The notes under the pieces were generated by a model. It made no database searches and was not told where the DNA came from. It worked only from the letters and a program-made list of their open reading frames with translations. Shown piece after piece: positions 1 through 6,898 of a stretch of DNA of 64,000 nt (positions are counted from its first letter, which is position 1; each line of letters starts with the position of its first letter). The position numbers and the translations under genes were made by a program. Origin of the DNA: Chitinophagaceae bacterium UBA4411 (GTDB lineage Bacteria; Bacteroidota; Bacteroidia; Chitinophagales; Chitinophagaceae); assembly GCA_002400415.1 (NCBI GenBank), contig DGQP01000005.1, forward strand, positions 38,724 through 102,723, given 5' to 3'.

Positions 1-1066
1 TGCTTACAGGCAGAATATCATCAATGGATTGTTTTGCTTTAGAAAGCTCAGTAAAATCACTTTCAGTAATCAGGTCTTTAAAATTGTAAGCCAGTTGTGT
101 ACCACTTTTTATAGATTCAATGGCATTTCTCAACTTTGCCTCACCTACCGTTTTACTAAAGGCATAGCCTTCGGAAATACTGCGGCTTTCTTCCATTTTA
201 GATAAAGCCTTGCTGTCGTTTATAAAATTGGCTATTTCTCCTATTTGCCGGTACTGTGTTATTATTGGTTCTTTAATGATGGTATCTTTTCTTTCCCCAT
301 TTTCTTCTGTTTCCTCAGTAGTGGAAATCCAGCTAAAAAGTCGCTCCAGGTTATCTGCATTAAAAGCCTGATAGGCATCATTATCCCAGCCAATCCAGTT
401 TCTTACGATGGGTGTACCAATAATTTTTTCAAAGATGGAGTACATATTGGCTTTAAACTGGTCGCCAAAATCACTTTCTTTATACTGTTCAATTAAAGAA
501 AGCGTTCTTACGTTTCTTCTAAGTGCATATTTTGTAATACCCAACTTTTCGCAAACATCATCTTCTGTTAGATGATATTTATCAATGAGGTCAGAAATTA
601 ACTGCGATTCATTTACAGCACTCCATCTTTTTTTACCACTGATGTGGTGAAGGCCCATTGTAATAAGATGCTGCACAGGGTCTTCGTCTGTAATTTCAAC
701 CAGGTTTACACTTTTAAAATCTGACTCAGTAAGCTTGCCAACATCATTACCCTTTTTAAACTCATCATACAGGTATTTAAGCGTAGCGGTCCTTCTATTA
801 CCTTCCAGCACCAAGTATTTATCGCCAACAGGCTTTACCTGTATCTGGTCAATATCTAAAAAGCCGTTTGTTGTAAAACTGCTAATCAGGTCTTTTACAT
901 TCTCCTGGTTTTTGCCTAAAATAAAGTTTAGCGTACGCTGCTGCACCCTTGCATCAGCAAGCTCTGCATCAGTTACTGGTTTGTAATCCGGCCTGTCAAT
1001 AAACCTGTAGTTGTTTGGGTCTAAAATAAGCCGGTCAATATGTTTTACTATTCTGTTACTTGCCAT
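1..1066 (-). CDS. ParB-like nuclease-domain protein (partial, runs off left edge)
   Basis: An open frame runs from an ATG at 1066 to the window edge, giving about 355 residues with no stop. Residues 10-100 resemble a ParB N-terminal (ParB/Srx) domain: an R-x-I-D-x-P opening and the signature EGNRRT at 88-93. Residues 164-190 read as a helix-turn-helix (LTEDDVCEKLGITKYALRR), the ParB arrangement of nucleotide-binding domain plus HTH. It starts 4 bases after the hsdS stop, so it belongs to the restriction-modification operon. Such proteins bind DNA and some use CTP, but no function is proven for RM-linked copies. A plasmid partition role is unlikely because no ParA gene is visible. The C-terminus is not seen. 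Confidence 0.8.
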   Translation of the reverse strand, partial: MASNRIVKHIDRLILDPNNYRFIDRPDYKPVTDAELADARVQQRTLNFILGKNQENVKDLISSFTTNGFLDIDQIQVKPVGDKYLVLEGNRRTATLKYLYDEFKKGNDVGKLTESDFKSVNLVEITDEDPVQHLITMGLHHISGKKRWSAVNESQLISDLIDKYHLTEDDVCEKLGITKYALRRNVRTLSLIEQYKESDFGDQFKANMYSIFEKIIGTPIVRNWIGWDNDAYQAFNADNLERLFSWISTTEETEENGERKDTIIKEPIITQYRQIGEIANFINDSKALSKMEESRSISEGYAFSKTVGEAKLRNAIESIKSGTQLAYNFKDLITESDFTELSKAKQSIDDILPVS

Positions 1067-1070
1067 AGTT

Positions 1071-2309
1071 TTAATTATTAAAATTTATTTTCCCCATTAC
1101 CGCCTCGGCTATCATGGCTTCTTTGTATTCTTTTATCAGTTCAATTTCTCTTTCAGCTTTGGCAATGGTTTTATCTATAGTGGCAGTTTCAATTTTAATT
1201 TCTGAAATAATATTCTTTTGGTCATCTATTGAAGGAACAAATAGGAAATAGTTCTTCACCTCATTATTTGTCAATCCTTCTCTTGAAGCACCTTCAATCA
1301 TGTTAATTAAAGTTTGTATTCTTTCCGACTGCATTTGAAGCATCAAAAATTCAGAAAGTATCACATTTTGCTTAGGTCTTAAAATGCATACATGCTGATT
1401 GACATTAGCTTCTTCATCCCTATCAAATACAAAACATCTGCCTATTGAAGCTCCCGTTACATTTATCAAAACATCCCCGAATTGAACCTGTGAACCTTTC
1501 ATTTCAGAATGTATTTCTTCAGTGATATAAGCCACATCATCTAATTTCAAACCCTCGTTGTGTACATTCTGACTTCTTAGAAACATTACACCACTATTTT
1601 TGTAAATAGTTGCTCCGCCAGTAGGTGTAACACCAGTACCTACTTTTGATACACAGTATTTGACTTTTATCTTCTCTGCGTTAATTTTCAATTTTTCATC
1701 AATCACACTTTGCCTTTGCTCCTTCAACAATTCAATAAACCGTTGTTTTTTGGCAATGAAATGGTTTATTTTTTCTTCTTTGGCTTTGATATATGTTGCT
1801 ATTTGTATTTGTTCTTCAACAGACGGAAGAGGGAACAAAATTTCAGCAAACTCTTTGTAGCTGATAGATTGCCCATCCCGTATTCCTTTTTTATATATAT
1901 TCAGTTCTTGAATAAACATTCTTGATTTGAATAGATACTTAAAGTAGTTACAGTTGTGTGTGCTAATTTGAGTTTGCTTAAAATTGAAAATATTATAAAC
2001 CGGACTGATAATACCTCTGAAATGTGCTATTTCAATACCGCCTTCAAATGAACGCAAGCTGATAACGAAATCATTAACTTCAACCAACTTGAATATTTCA
2101 AAGTTTTCCAATGCTTCCATGCTTCTCTGTTCAAGCATGGTCTTTAAAACTACACCTTGCTTTTGCGAAGCAGCTAAAAGTGGTTCGTTTGGAAAATTCT
2201 TAATTGATTTTTCAGCAAACAAAGCCTTCCCTCTGCCGATTTTCCAATGGCTCGGAATTTCCGGCATCCATTTTACATTGGTTTGTTTATATGTAGCAGT
2301 AGCGGTCAT
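1071..2309 (-). CDS. hsdS: Type I restriction-modification specificity subunit HsdS
   Basis: This 412-residue protein has the two-fold HsdS architecture. Each half opens with a target-recognition domain (the first begins with the W-M-P-E-I-P-S-H-W motif) and ends in a conserved helical spacer, at about 165-205 (PLPSVEEQIQIATYIKAKEEKI) and about 360-405 (VPSIDDQKNIISEIK). The two recognition domains set the bipartite DNA target and the helices fix their spacing against two HsdM subunits. The start codon at 2309 directly follows the hsdM stop, indicating translational coupling. The recognised sequence cannot be predicted by eye. The gene appears intact. Confidence 0.93.
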   Translation of the reverse strand: MTATATYKQTNVKWMPEIPSHWKIGRGKALFAEKSIKNFPNEPLLAASQKQGVVLKTMLEQRSMEALENFEIFKLVEVNDFVISLRSFEGGIEIAHFRGIISPVYNIFNFKQTQISTHNCNYFKYLFKSRMFIQELNIYKKGIRDGQSISYKEFAEILFPLPSVEEQIQIATYIKAKEEKINHFIAKKQRFIELLKEQRQSVIDEKLKINAEKIKVKYCVSKVGTGVTPTGGATIYKNSGVMFLRSQNVHNEGLKLDDVAYITEEIHSEMKGSQVQFGDVLINVTGASIGRCFVFDRDEEANVNQHVCILRPKQNVILSEFLMLQMQSERIQTLINMIEGASREGLTNNEVKNYFLFVPSIDDQKNIISEIKIETATIDKTIAKAEREIELIKEYKEAMIAEAVMGKINFNN

Positions 2310-4376
2310 TTATGCTTCAATAATTTCTTTTAATAAATTCTCGGTTTCCTGCTCTATGGCTAAAATATCATTGGTAATTGCCGCCAATGTTCTTGGAGCC
2401 TGGTACTGGTAAAAGTATTTGGCAAAGTTTACCTCGTAACCAATTTTCGTTTCTTTGGGGTTGTACCAGGCACCCGCCTGCCGTTCAAAAGACTTTAATT
2501 TCTTTTCTTCATATTGCTTTTTTAACCATTCTCTACCCCGCCCACTTTTCAAGAAATCTTCTCTATCTACAGCTTCTTTTCTGGTTTGAAATATTTCCCA
2601 ATGAATTATTTCAACCGGTAAATTCTTCGCCGTCCAACTAACTTCTCCATTTTGATGTTCTTTTATTCTTCGTGGAAAATCATCTGTTTGACCTTTATAA
2701 AATGTACCATCTGCACATAACAATACATAAATGCAAAATTTACCCGATAAAGGCTTTTGGGCGGGCAGGTCCGGCACAAAGGGCAATACTTCTGTTTTAA
2801 AGAAATCATCAATACTTTCTTTGAGGGGTATGTTTTCAATGTCCCTAAGCTTTGCATCACTTTTGGGTTTGCCTTTACTGTCTAATACCACATTACCCTG
2901 TTCGTCTTTCTCTGGTTGGTGAACAGTTATTTGGCTATAACCAAAATCGGTATTATCTAAAATGATGCTGTACTCATTGGTTTCAAAATCTAAAAACAGT
3001 TTGGTGATTGCCTTAATGTGGTTGGCATCAAACTGCACTCTTTTTTTACCTAAAGGCTTTCGCATTTTAGAGTAAAACTGCTCGGCTGTAACATTTATTA
3101 ATTGCAGCTTTCCTTTGCGTTTCTTTTCTTTTTTATTGGTAAGAATGAAAATGTAAGTGGGGATGCCTGTGTTGTAAAACAAATCGTTTGGCAGGGCTAT
3201 AATGGCTTCCAGTAAATCGTTTTCAAAAAGGTATTTGCGTATTTCACTTTCACCTTGTCCGGCATCACCTGTAAACAATGCACTGCCGTTGTGGATGGTT
3301 GCAAAGCGGCTGCCCAGTTCACTATCCTTTTTCATTTTGCTTACCATGTTCATCAGGAAAAGCAATTGTCCGTCATTTACCCGTGGCACACCAATTTTAA
3401 AACGGTGGTCTATGATTTCTTTTTTATCAACGATAGCAGCCTGGTCAATCTTCCATGTTTTGCCATAAGGCGGATTGCTCAACATAAAATCAAACTGCAA
3501 TTTGGGAAAGCCATCATTGCTCAATGTAGAGCCGAAGGCGATTTTATCAGGGTCTTGTTCCTTTATGAGCATATCTGCTTTGCAGATAGCAAAGGTTTCC
3601 GGCTGTGATTCCTGACCGTATAAATGGAACTTGGCTTTGGGGTTTATTTCCAGAGCAAAATGTTCTGCTTCTGTAAGCATTCCACCACTGCCACAAGCAG
3701 GGTCGTAAACAAGGTAAGTACCGTCTTTAATTTTGCCTTTGATAGGGTCAAAAATCAAATGGGTCATTAGCTTAATTATCTCTCTCGGTGTAAAGTGTTC
3801 TCCGGCTTCTTCATTATTTTCTTCATTAAATCGTCGAATCAGTTCTTCAAATACATAGCCCATACCCAAATTGCTCAACCCTTCCATAACTACTTTGCCT
3901 TCTTTATCTGTAATCGGTTTAGGACTTAGGTTAATGGTACTGCTGCAAAACTTTTCAATCAATGGGAAAGTGATATTGCCTTCTTCCATTGTTTCTAATT
4001 GGTTACGCAATTTGAACTTGCTGATAATATCCTGCACATCGCTGCTAAAGCCATCCAAGTAGGTTTCTAAGTTTTGGCGAATATTGCCCGGCTCGTTCAG
4101 CAATTTTTTGAAAGTGTATTTTGAGGTATTGTAAAACACATAGCCACTTACTTTACGAAGCTGGGGTGCCTGGTTATCTATCTTCATTGCATTCAGCTTT
4201 TCGTGCATTTCTAACACCTTGTCTTTGGTAGGTTCTAATAATGCATCAAGCCTTCTCAATACAGTGAATGGCAAAATAAGGTCTCTGTATTTTCCACGGG
4301 AATAAACGCCCCGAAGAACATCATCTGCTATGCTCCAAATGAAATTGATAATTGTATTATGCTGTGCCTGGTTCAT
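2310..4376 (-). CDS. hsdM: Type I RM methyltransferase HsdM with inserted GIY-YIG domain
   Basis: This 688-residue protein is an N6-adenine DNA methyltransferase: an HsdM_N helical domain at about 5-150, SAM-binding motif I DPACGSGG near 225, and catalytic motif IV NPPYGKTW near 306. HsdM proteins of this type are usually somewhat shorter. The extra length is residues 545-626, a complete GIY-YIG fold (C-I-Y-V-L-L, then F-Y-K-G-Q-T, R-R-I-K-E-H, and a C-terminal E-D-F-L-K-S-G-R-G). It sits between the usual L-P-x-V-P-D and the K-I-G-Y-E-V-N-F segment of the C-terminal domain. The frame is open throughout, so it is a fusion and not a break. Its ATG overlaps the regulator stop by one base. HsdR is not in the window and may lie to the left. 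Confidence 0.93.
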   Translation of the reverse strand: MNQAQHNTIINFIWSIADDVLRGVYSRGKYRDLILPFTVLRRLDALLEPTKDKVLEMHEKLNAMKIDNQAPQLRKVSGYVFYNTSKYTFKKLLNEPGNIRQNLETYLDGFSSDVQDIISKFKLRNQLETMEEGNITFPLIEKFCSSTINLSPKPITDKEGKVVMEGLSNLGMGYVFEELIRRFNEENNEEAGEHFTPREIIKLMTHLIFDPIKGKIKDGTYLVYDPACGSGGMLTEAEHFALEINPKAKFHLYGQESQPETFAICKADMLIKEQDPDKIAFGSTLSNDGFPKLQFDFMLSNPPYGKTWKIDQAAIVDKKEIIDHRFKIGVPRVNDGQLLFLMNMVSKMKKDSELGSRFATIHNGSALFTGDAGQGESEIRKYLFENDLLEAIIALPNDLFYNTGIPTYIFILTNKKEKKRKGKLQLINVTAEQFYSKMRKPLGKKRVQFDANHIKAITKLFLDFETNEYSIILDNTDFGYSQITVHQPEKDEQGNVVLDSKGKPKSDAKLRDIENIPLKESIDDFFKTEVLPFVPDLPAQKPLSGKFCIYVLLCADGTFYKGQTDDFPRRIKEHQNGEVSWTAKNLPVEIIHWEIFQTRKEAVDREDFLKSGRGREWLKKQYEEKKLKSFERQAGAWYNPKETKIGYEVNFAKYFYQYQAPRTLAAITNDILAIEQETENLLKEIIEA
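2499..2744 (-). other. GIY-YIG nuclease domain inserted in frame in hsdM
   Basis: The segment encodes HsdM residues 545-626 and is similar in layout to the stand-alone GIY-YIG protein at 5218-5460: Y-V-(L/I), then F-Y-K-G, R-(L/I)-K-E-H, a T-R-(K/Q)-E-A stretch and a terminal F-L-K-S or F-K-S block. The flanking codons are GC-rich and roughly inverted: the minus strand reads ACCTGCCCGCC before the domain and GGCAGGCGGGT after it. This suggests a mobile in-frame module. Whether the domain is an active nuclease is unknown. The usual YIG-side residues are replaced here by Y-K-G, as is common in this small family. Confidence 0.8.
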
Positions 4377-4669
4377 TACTTCGTTTTCTTAATTTTCTTT
4401 GATACTGATTTCAATGCTTCATCTGCTGTGGGTTCGTCTTTTACCAATTGCATTAATTGGTCGGCAAGCCAAAGCGTTTCTAACTCCACTTTATCGGCTT
4501 GTAAGATGGTTGCCAACAAAGGGATTTGTTCTTTCTTCAACTGACGATCACCTCTTTCAATTTTACTGATAATAGACGTGTCCACATCGAGCTTTGAAGC
4601 TAATTGTCTTAACAGCATTTTCTGCTTGGTGCGTAATTCTCTGACTCTTGAACCGAATTGAGTGGACAT
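4376..4669 (-). CDS. XRE-family transcriptional regulator of the RM operon
   Basis: The protein has 97 residues with an N-terminal helix-turn-helix of the Cro/C1 type at about 8-62 (RVRELRTKQKMLLRQLASKL, then VDTSIISKIERGDRQLKKEQIPLLA). Residues 63-97 form a charged helical tail ending in a Lys-rich stretch. It is the first gene of the restriction operon and overlaps hsdM by one base. This is the position of a controller protein that times methylase against nuclease expression after entry into a new host. A -7 box lies 30 bases upstream of the ATG. Confidence 0.9.
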   Translation of the reverse strand: MSTQFGSRVRELRTKQKMLLRQLASKLDVDTSIISKIERGDRQLKKEQIPLLATILQADKVELETLWLADQLMQLVKDEPTADEALKSVSKKIKKTK

Positions 4670-4698
4670 TATAATATTTTTGTCTTGACGGATACTGG

Positions 4699-4726
4699 CA
4701 AATATATCCTTTTAATTGCTCCCAAA
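4699..4726 (-). promoter_or_regulatory. Promoter of the RM operon
   Basis: On the minus strand TATATTTG (4706 down to 4699) matches the Bacteroidota -7 box TAnnTTTG exactly. A TTTG (4726-4723) lies 16 bases upstream, slightly closer than the usual 19. Transcription would start about 20 bases before the regulator ATG. Confidence 0.6.
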
Positions 4727-5111
4727 CAGCTCCACAATCATTCCCTGATTTCCCCCTAAATGCTTCCGAAACCTTTTTTAGGACAAGACAATGCTTAAAG
4801 GCTGATGGCGGATACATTTAATATTACGGAATACCGCTCCTCCAAACAGAAATTTTAAGTTGTGGTAAAGGAACTGGAAGCGGAAATGATGCCGCAGCAA
4901 GCCAAGCCCGCTGAGTATAAGCAACGCCTTGCCTTTGGTGTCAGCCTGCTCCAGAACATTGACGGGGTGTATATTTCGGGCATTGCCCGGCTCAAATACT
5001 GAGTTCGATATTCGCCGAAAAACTGGTTTTTCAGGAAAAATCATATCAAACTCTTGTCTATCATGAAGCCCTTGCGCTTATACTCAATACCAGCAAGGCT
5101 TTGGCCAGAAA
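4727..5111. other. Gene-poor junction between RM island and tRNA-Arg
   Basis: About 385 bases hold no convincing intact gene. Apart from one short coding-like fragment (4862-5002), I see no repeats, integrase or RNA. Its position next to the 3' end of a tRNA fits the decayed end of an integrated island. Confidence 0.4.
4862..5002 (+). pseudogene. Possible gene remnant (46 residues)
   Basis: A short plus-strand frame reads as a plausible protein tail (E-L-E-A-E-M-M-P-Q-Q, then Y-K-Q-R-L-A-F-G-V-S-L-L-Q-N, ending I-A-R-L-K-Y). A stop lies immediately upstream and no good start is present, so it looks like the 3' end of a decayed gene. I do not recognise the family. Chance is possible. Confidence 0.25.
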
Positions 5112-5149
5112 TAAAAAAGGACAAACTGCTGGTAACAGCAATTTGTCCT
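5112..5149 (-). terminator. Rho-independent terminator of tRNA-Arg
   Basis: Arms AGGACAAA (5118-5125) and TTTGTCCT (5142-5149) pair. After a one-base mismatch TGCTG and CAGCA pair around a GTAA loop. On the minus strand the hairpin is followed by TTTTTTAT. It starts 3 bases past the tRNA CCA end. Confidence 0.85.
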
Positions 5150-5152
5150 CTC

Positions 5153-5227
5153 TGGTAGTCCCGACAGGAATCGAACCTGTATCAAAAGTTTAGGAAACTT
5201 CTATTCTATCCATTGAACTACGGGACC
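5153..5227 (-). tRNA. tRNA-Arg (anticodon CCT)
   Basis: The minus strand folds as a 75-nt cloverleaf with encoded CCA. The acceptor arm GGTCCCG pairs with CGGGACT, with a G-U first pair. The anticodon stem GAAGT/ACTTT closes the loop TTCCTAA with anticodon CCT, and the T arm is ACAGG-TTCGATT-CCTGT. The first bases overlap the last codons of the GIY-YIG gene at 5218-5460. An imperfect copy of the first 31 bases lies 280 bases upstream. The 3' side faces the RM genes, consistent with use as an integration site. Confidence 0.93.
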
Positions 5228-5460
5228 AGTTTACTTTTTAAAAATCTTCTACCTGCAGCAGATTTAAAATATTTTTCTCTTTCTATTGCCTCCTGCCTCG
5301 TTTTATATTCCTCAAAATAAACGACAATAAAAGGAATATAATTTCTTATAGATACTGTCATTCCACTATTGTGTTCTTTCAACCGCTTTTCTAAGTTTTC
5401 ACAATGCCCCTTATAAAAGTATTCTGCTTTTAAACTTTTTATGACATATGCATAAAACAT
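5218..5460 (-). CDS. Small GIY-YIG nuclease superfamily protein
   Basis: This 80-residue protein consists only of a GIY-YIG fold of the COG2827 type: M-F-Y-A-Y-V-I-K-S at the start, E-Y-F-Y-K-G-H at about 14-20, L-E-K-R-L-K-E-H-N at 23-31, and a terminal Y-F-K-S-A-A-G-R-R-F-L-K-S. The last residues L-V-P and the stop are encoded by CTGGTCCCGTAG, the 5' end of tRNA-Arg(CCT). Upstream lies a damaged copy of the same tRNA 5' half. The gene is thus embedded in a duplicated tRNA, like a mobile or homing element. It resembles the domain fused in HsdM. DNA cleavage activity is inferred from family only. Confidence 0.85.
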   Translation of the reverse strand: MFYAYVIKSLKAEYFYKGHCENLEKRLKEHNSGMTVSIRNYIPFIVVYFEEYKTRQEAIEREKYFKSAAGRRFLKSKLVP

Positions 5461-5467
5461 ACACTTC

Positions 5468-5527
5468 CTTCTATTCTATCCCCGTCCGACTGGCGTCAGC
5501 CGGGCGGGCATTGAACTACGGGACCAG
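5468..5527 (-). repeat. Partial tRNA-Arg copy interrupted by a palindrome
   Basis: Bases 5509-5527 and 5468-5480 repeat exactly 5211-5229 and 5198-5210 of the tRNA-Arg locus, 32 bases in all (the two leader bases CT plus the tRNA from its 5' end to the upper anticodon stem). A 28-nt palindrome splits the copy in the D arm. It cannot fold as a tRNA. Confidence 0.88.
5481..5508. repeat. REP-like 28-nt palindrome in the tRNA remnant
   Basis: The plus strand reads CCCGTCCGACTG, GCGT loop, CAGCCGGGCGGG. The arms pair over 12 positions with one mismatch and one G-T. It is precisely inserted relative to the intact tRNA. The GC-rich form resembles dispersed palindromes of Bacteroidota genomes. Confidence 0.8.
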
Positions 5528-5553
5528 CTTTCAGTCCTCTGCTGAAAGGACGG

Positions 5554-5561
5554 CAAAAATA
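5554..5561 (-). promoter_or_regulatory. -7 box, probably the original tRNA-Arg promoter
   Basis: On the minus strand TATTTTTG matches TAnnTTTG and lies 27 bases upstream of the tRNA remnant. If this drove the tRNA before the insertion, the remnant, the GIY-YIG gene and the intact tRNA would now form one transcript. No clear -33 TTTG is seen. Confidence 0.5.
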
Positions 5562-5626
5562 ATGGTTTCCGGGCTAAACCGGAACCTGAAATTGGACTAA
5601 CTTGAGAGGATATATACTGCTTCAAT

Positions 5627-6094
5627 ATGAAAAAGAGATACCGGCGTTCCGGCTTACTGTTTTTGCTGTTATTCAGCAGCTCCGCCATATTTTCCCAATC
5701 TGTACAACAACCCAAAGCGGTATTGAATCATATAGCCCTTTACGTGGAGGACCTGCAAAAAAGCACCCGGTTTTACCAGGATATTATCGGGCTGGATACC
5801 ATCCCCGAACCCTTTCATGATGGCAAACATACCTGGTTCAGCATCGGGGTAAAAAATCACCTGCACCTGATCCGGGGGGCAGGGGCTCCGCTGCAGCACC
5901 CCAAGAACACCCACCTTTGTTTCAGCGTGGCATCTGTAGCTGATTTTATCCTTGTATTGGGAAAGCACCATATCGGCTTTGAGAACTGGGCAGGTGAAAA
6001 AGGAGCTGTAACTAACCGGGTGGATGGGGTGAAACAGGTTTATTTCAAAGACCCGGACGGCTACTGGATCGAGATCAACGATGCGAAAGAGTAG
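5627..6094 (+). CDS. Exported VOC (glyoxalase/bleomycin resistance) family protein
   Basis: The protein has 155 residues. Residues 1-25 form a signal peptide (basic start, L-L-F-L-L-L-F core, cleavage after F-S-Q-S). Residues 30-152 form one VOC domain of paired beta-alpha-beta-beta-beta units: L-N-H-I-A-L-Y-V at the start supplies the usual first metal-ligand His, H-L-C-F-S-V-A-S the second unit, and F-K-D-P-D-G-Y-W-I-E-I at the end the classical last strand with a metal-ligand Glu. The family includes glyoxalases, dioxygenases and binding proteins, so the substrate is unknown. Periplasmic location is inferred from the signal. Confidence 0.85.
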   Translation: MKKRYRRSGLLFLLLFSSSAIFSQSVQQPKAVLNHIALYVEDLQKSTRFYQDIIGLDTIPEPFHDGKHTWFSIGVKNHLHLIRGAGAPLQHPKNTHLCFSVASVADFILVLGKHHIGFENWAGEKGAVTNRVDGVKQVYFKDPDGYWIEINDAKE

Positions 6095-6116
6095 AATGCG
6101 ATACCCGGCAAGACCT

Positions 6117-6124
6117 TATCTTTG
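6117..6124 (+). promoter_or_regulatory. -7 promoter box for the TPR membrane protein gene
   Basis: TATCTTTG matches TAnnTTTG. It lies 22 bases upstream of the ATG at 6146, which rules out the TTG at 6122 as the start. Confidence 0.6.
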
Positions 6125-6145
6125 CCCTCCCTTAAAAGAATAGCA

Positions 6146-6796
6146 ATGAAGTTTTATAATCTCCTGATCAAATACCGCCTGTGGATAGGTATTGTGCTGG
6201 CGGCCCTCGGCGGGTATGTGAACTATTCCGCCAGTTTCTGGCCGGCTTTTCCCCTGTATTTTATTGGTGTCATCCTTATCGCAGGCCATTTTTTCTTTGG
6301 CCCGTTGCGGCTGATCCAGGAATATATGGAAAGCGGGGATATGGAGGGAGCGGAAAAAGTGCTGGCTTCCATTCAGTTTCCCAACCTGCTGTATAAACCG
6401 ATCCGTTCCGTGTATTATACATTGAAAGGGAATATTGCCATGATGAAGCAGGATTTTGAAGGTGCAGAAAAGAATATGAAGAAAGGACTGGACCTGGGAA
6501 TGCCGATGAAAGAAGCTGAAGGCGCCAGCATGCTGCAAATGGGAATGCTGGCTATGCAGAAAAATGATATGAAGCAGGCCGAGAGTTATATCCGGGCTGC
6601 TATCCGCAAAGGACTGCCGGATAAAGAAAATGAAGCGGCGGCTTATTTACAGATGTGCAGCATCATGATGAACAAACGGGAATTCCGGGCGGCGAAAGAT
6701 TTTTTCCGGAAAGCAAAGGCGCTGAAACCAACCACGCCGCAGATCGTTGACCAGATCAAACAGATTGAGAAATATATTACCCGGATACCGGGATAG
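6146..6796 (+). CDS. Membrane-anchored TPR protein
   Basis: From ATG 6146 the protein has 216 residues. Two membrane segments at about 8-28 and 32-52 (I-V-L-A-A-L-G-G-Y and F-P-L-Y-F-I-G-V-I-L-I) are followed by a soluble part of about four tetratricopeptide repeats (alternating Y-x-x-x-G-x-x-A and F-E-G-A-E-K-N-M-K-K-G-L motifs, last unit R-A-A-K-D-F-F-R-K-A-K-A-L-K-P). TPR arrays bind proteins, so a scaffold at the inner membrane is likely. No enzyme motif is seen. A terminator follows. Confidence 0.8.
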   Translation: MKFYNLLIKYRLWIGIVLAALGGYVNYSASFWPAFPLYFIGVILIAGHFFFGPLRLIQEYMESGDMEGAEKVLASIQFPNLLYKPIRSVYYTLKGNIAMMKQDFEGAEKNMKKGLDLGMPMKEAEGASMLQMGMLAMQKNDMKQAESYIRAAIRKGLPDKENEAAAYLQMCSIMMNKREFRAAKDFFRKAKALKPTTPQIVDQIKQIEKYITRIPG

Positions 6797-6823
6797 CTGG
6801 TTAAAGGATGAATTAGTTCAAAG

Positions 6824-6852
6824 GGTTGACAAGGTTATTGTCAGCCTTTTTT
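6824..6852 (+). terminator. Rho-independent terminator after the TPR gene
   Basis: GGTTGACA (6824-6831) pairs with TGTCAGCC (6839-6846) across a 7-base loop with one G-T pair, followed by six T residues. Confidence 0.85.
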
Positions 6853-6887
6853 ATTTGCTCTGAATTAAACAAGTAAATTGTGCCACT

Positions 6888-6894
6888 TAATTTG
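6888..6894 (+). promoter_or_regulatory. Near-consensus -7 box for the GH20 gene
   Basis: TAATTTG is one base shorter than TAnnTTTG. It ends only 4 bases before the ATG at 6899, implying a very short leader. Confidence 0.4.
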
Positions 6895-6898
6895 CAGT

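Noticed and set aside
4563..5044. Minus-strand frames between the XRE regulator and the tRNA
   Set aside because: They overlap the promoter and each other, and none resembles a protein family; only a weak plus-strand remnant is listed.
5118..5149. Hairpin near the tRNA as an attachment site or mobile palindrome
   Set aside because: The T-run on the tRNA's strand and the position 3 bases after CCA make a terminator the better explanation.
6122..6145. TTG at 6122 as start of the TPR protein
   Set aside because: It lies inside the TAnnTTTG promoter box; the ATG at 6146 follows the expected transcript start.
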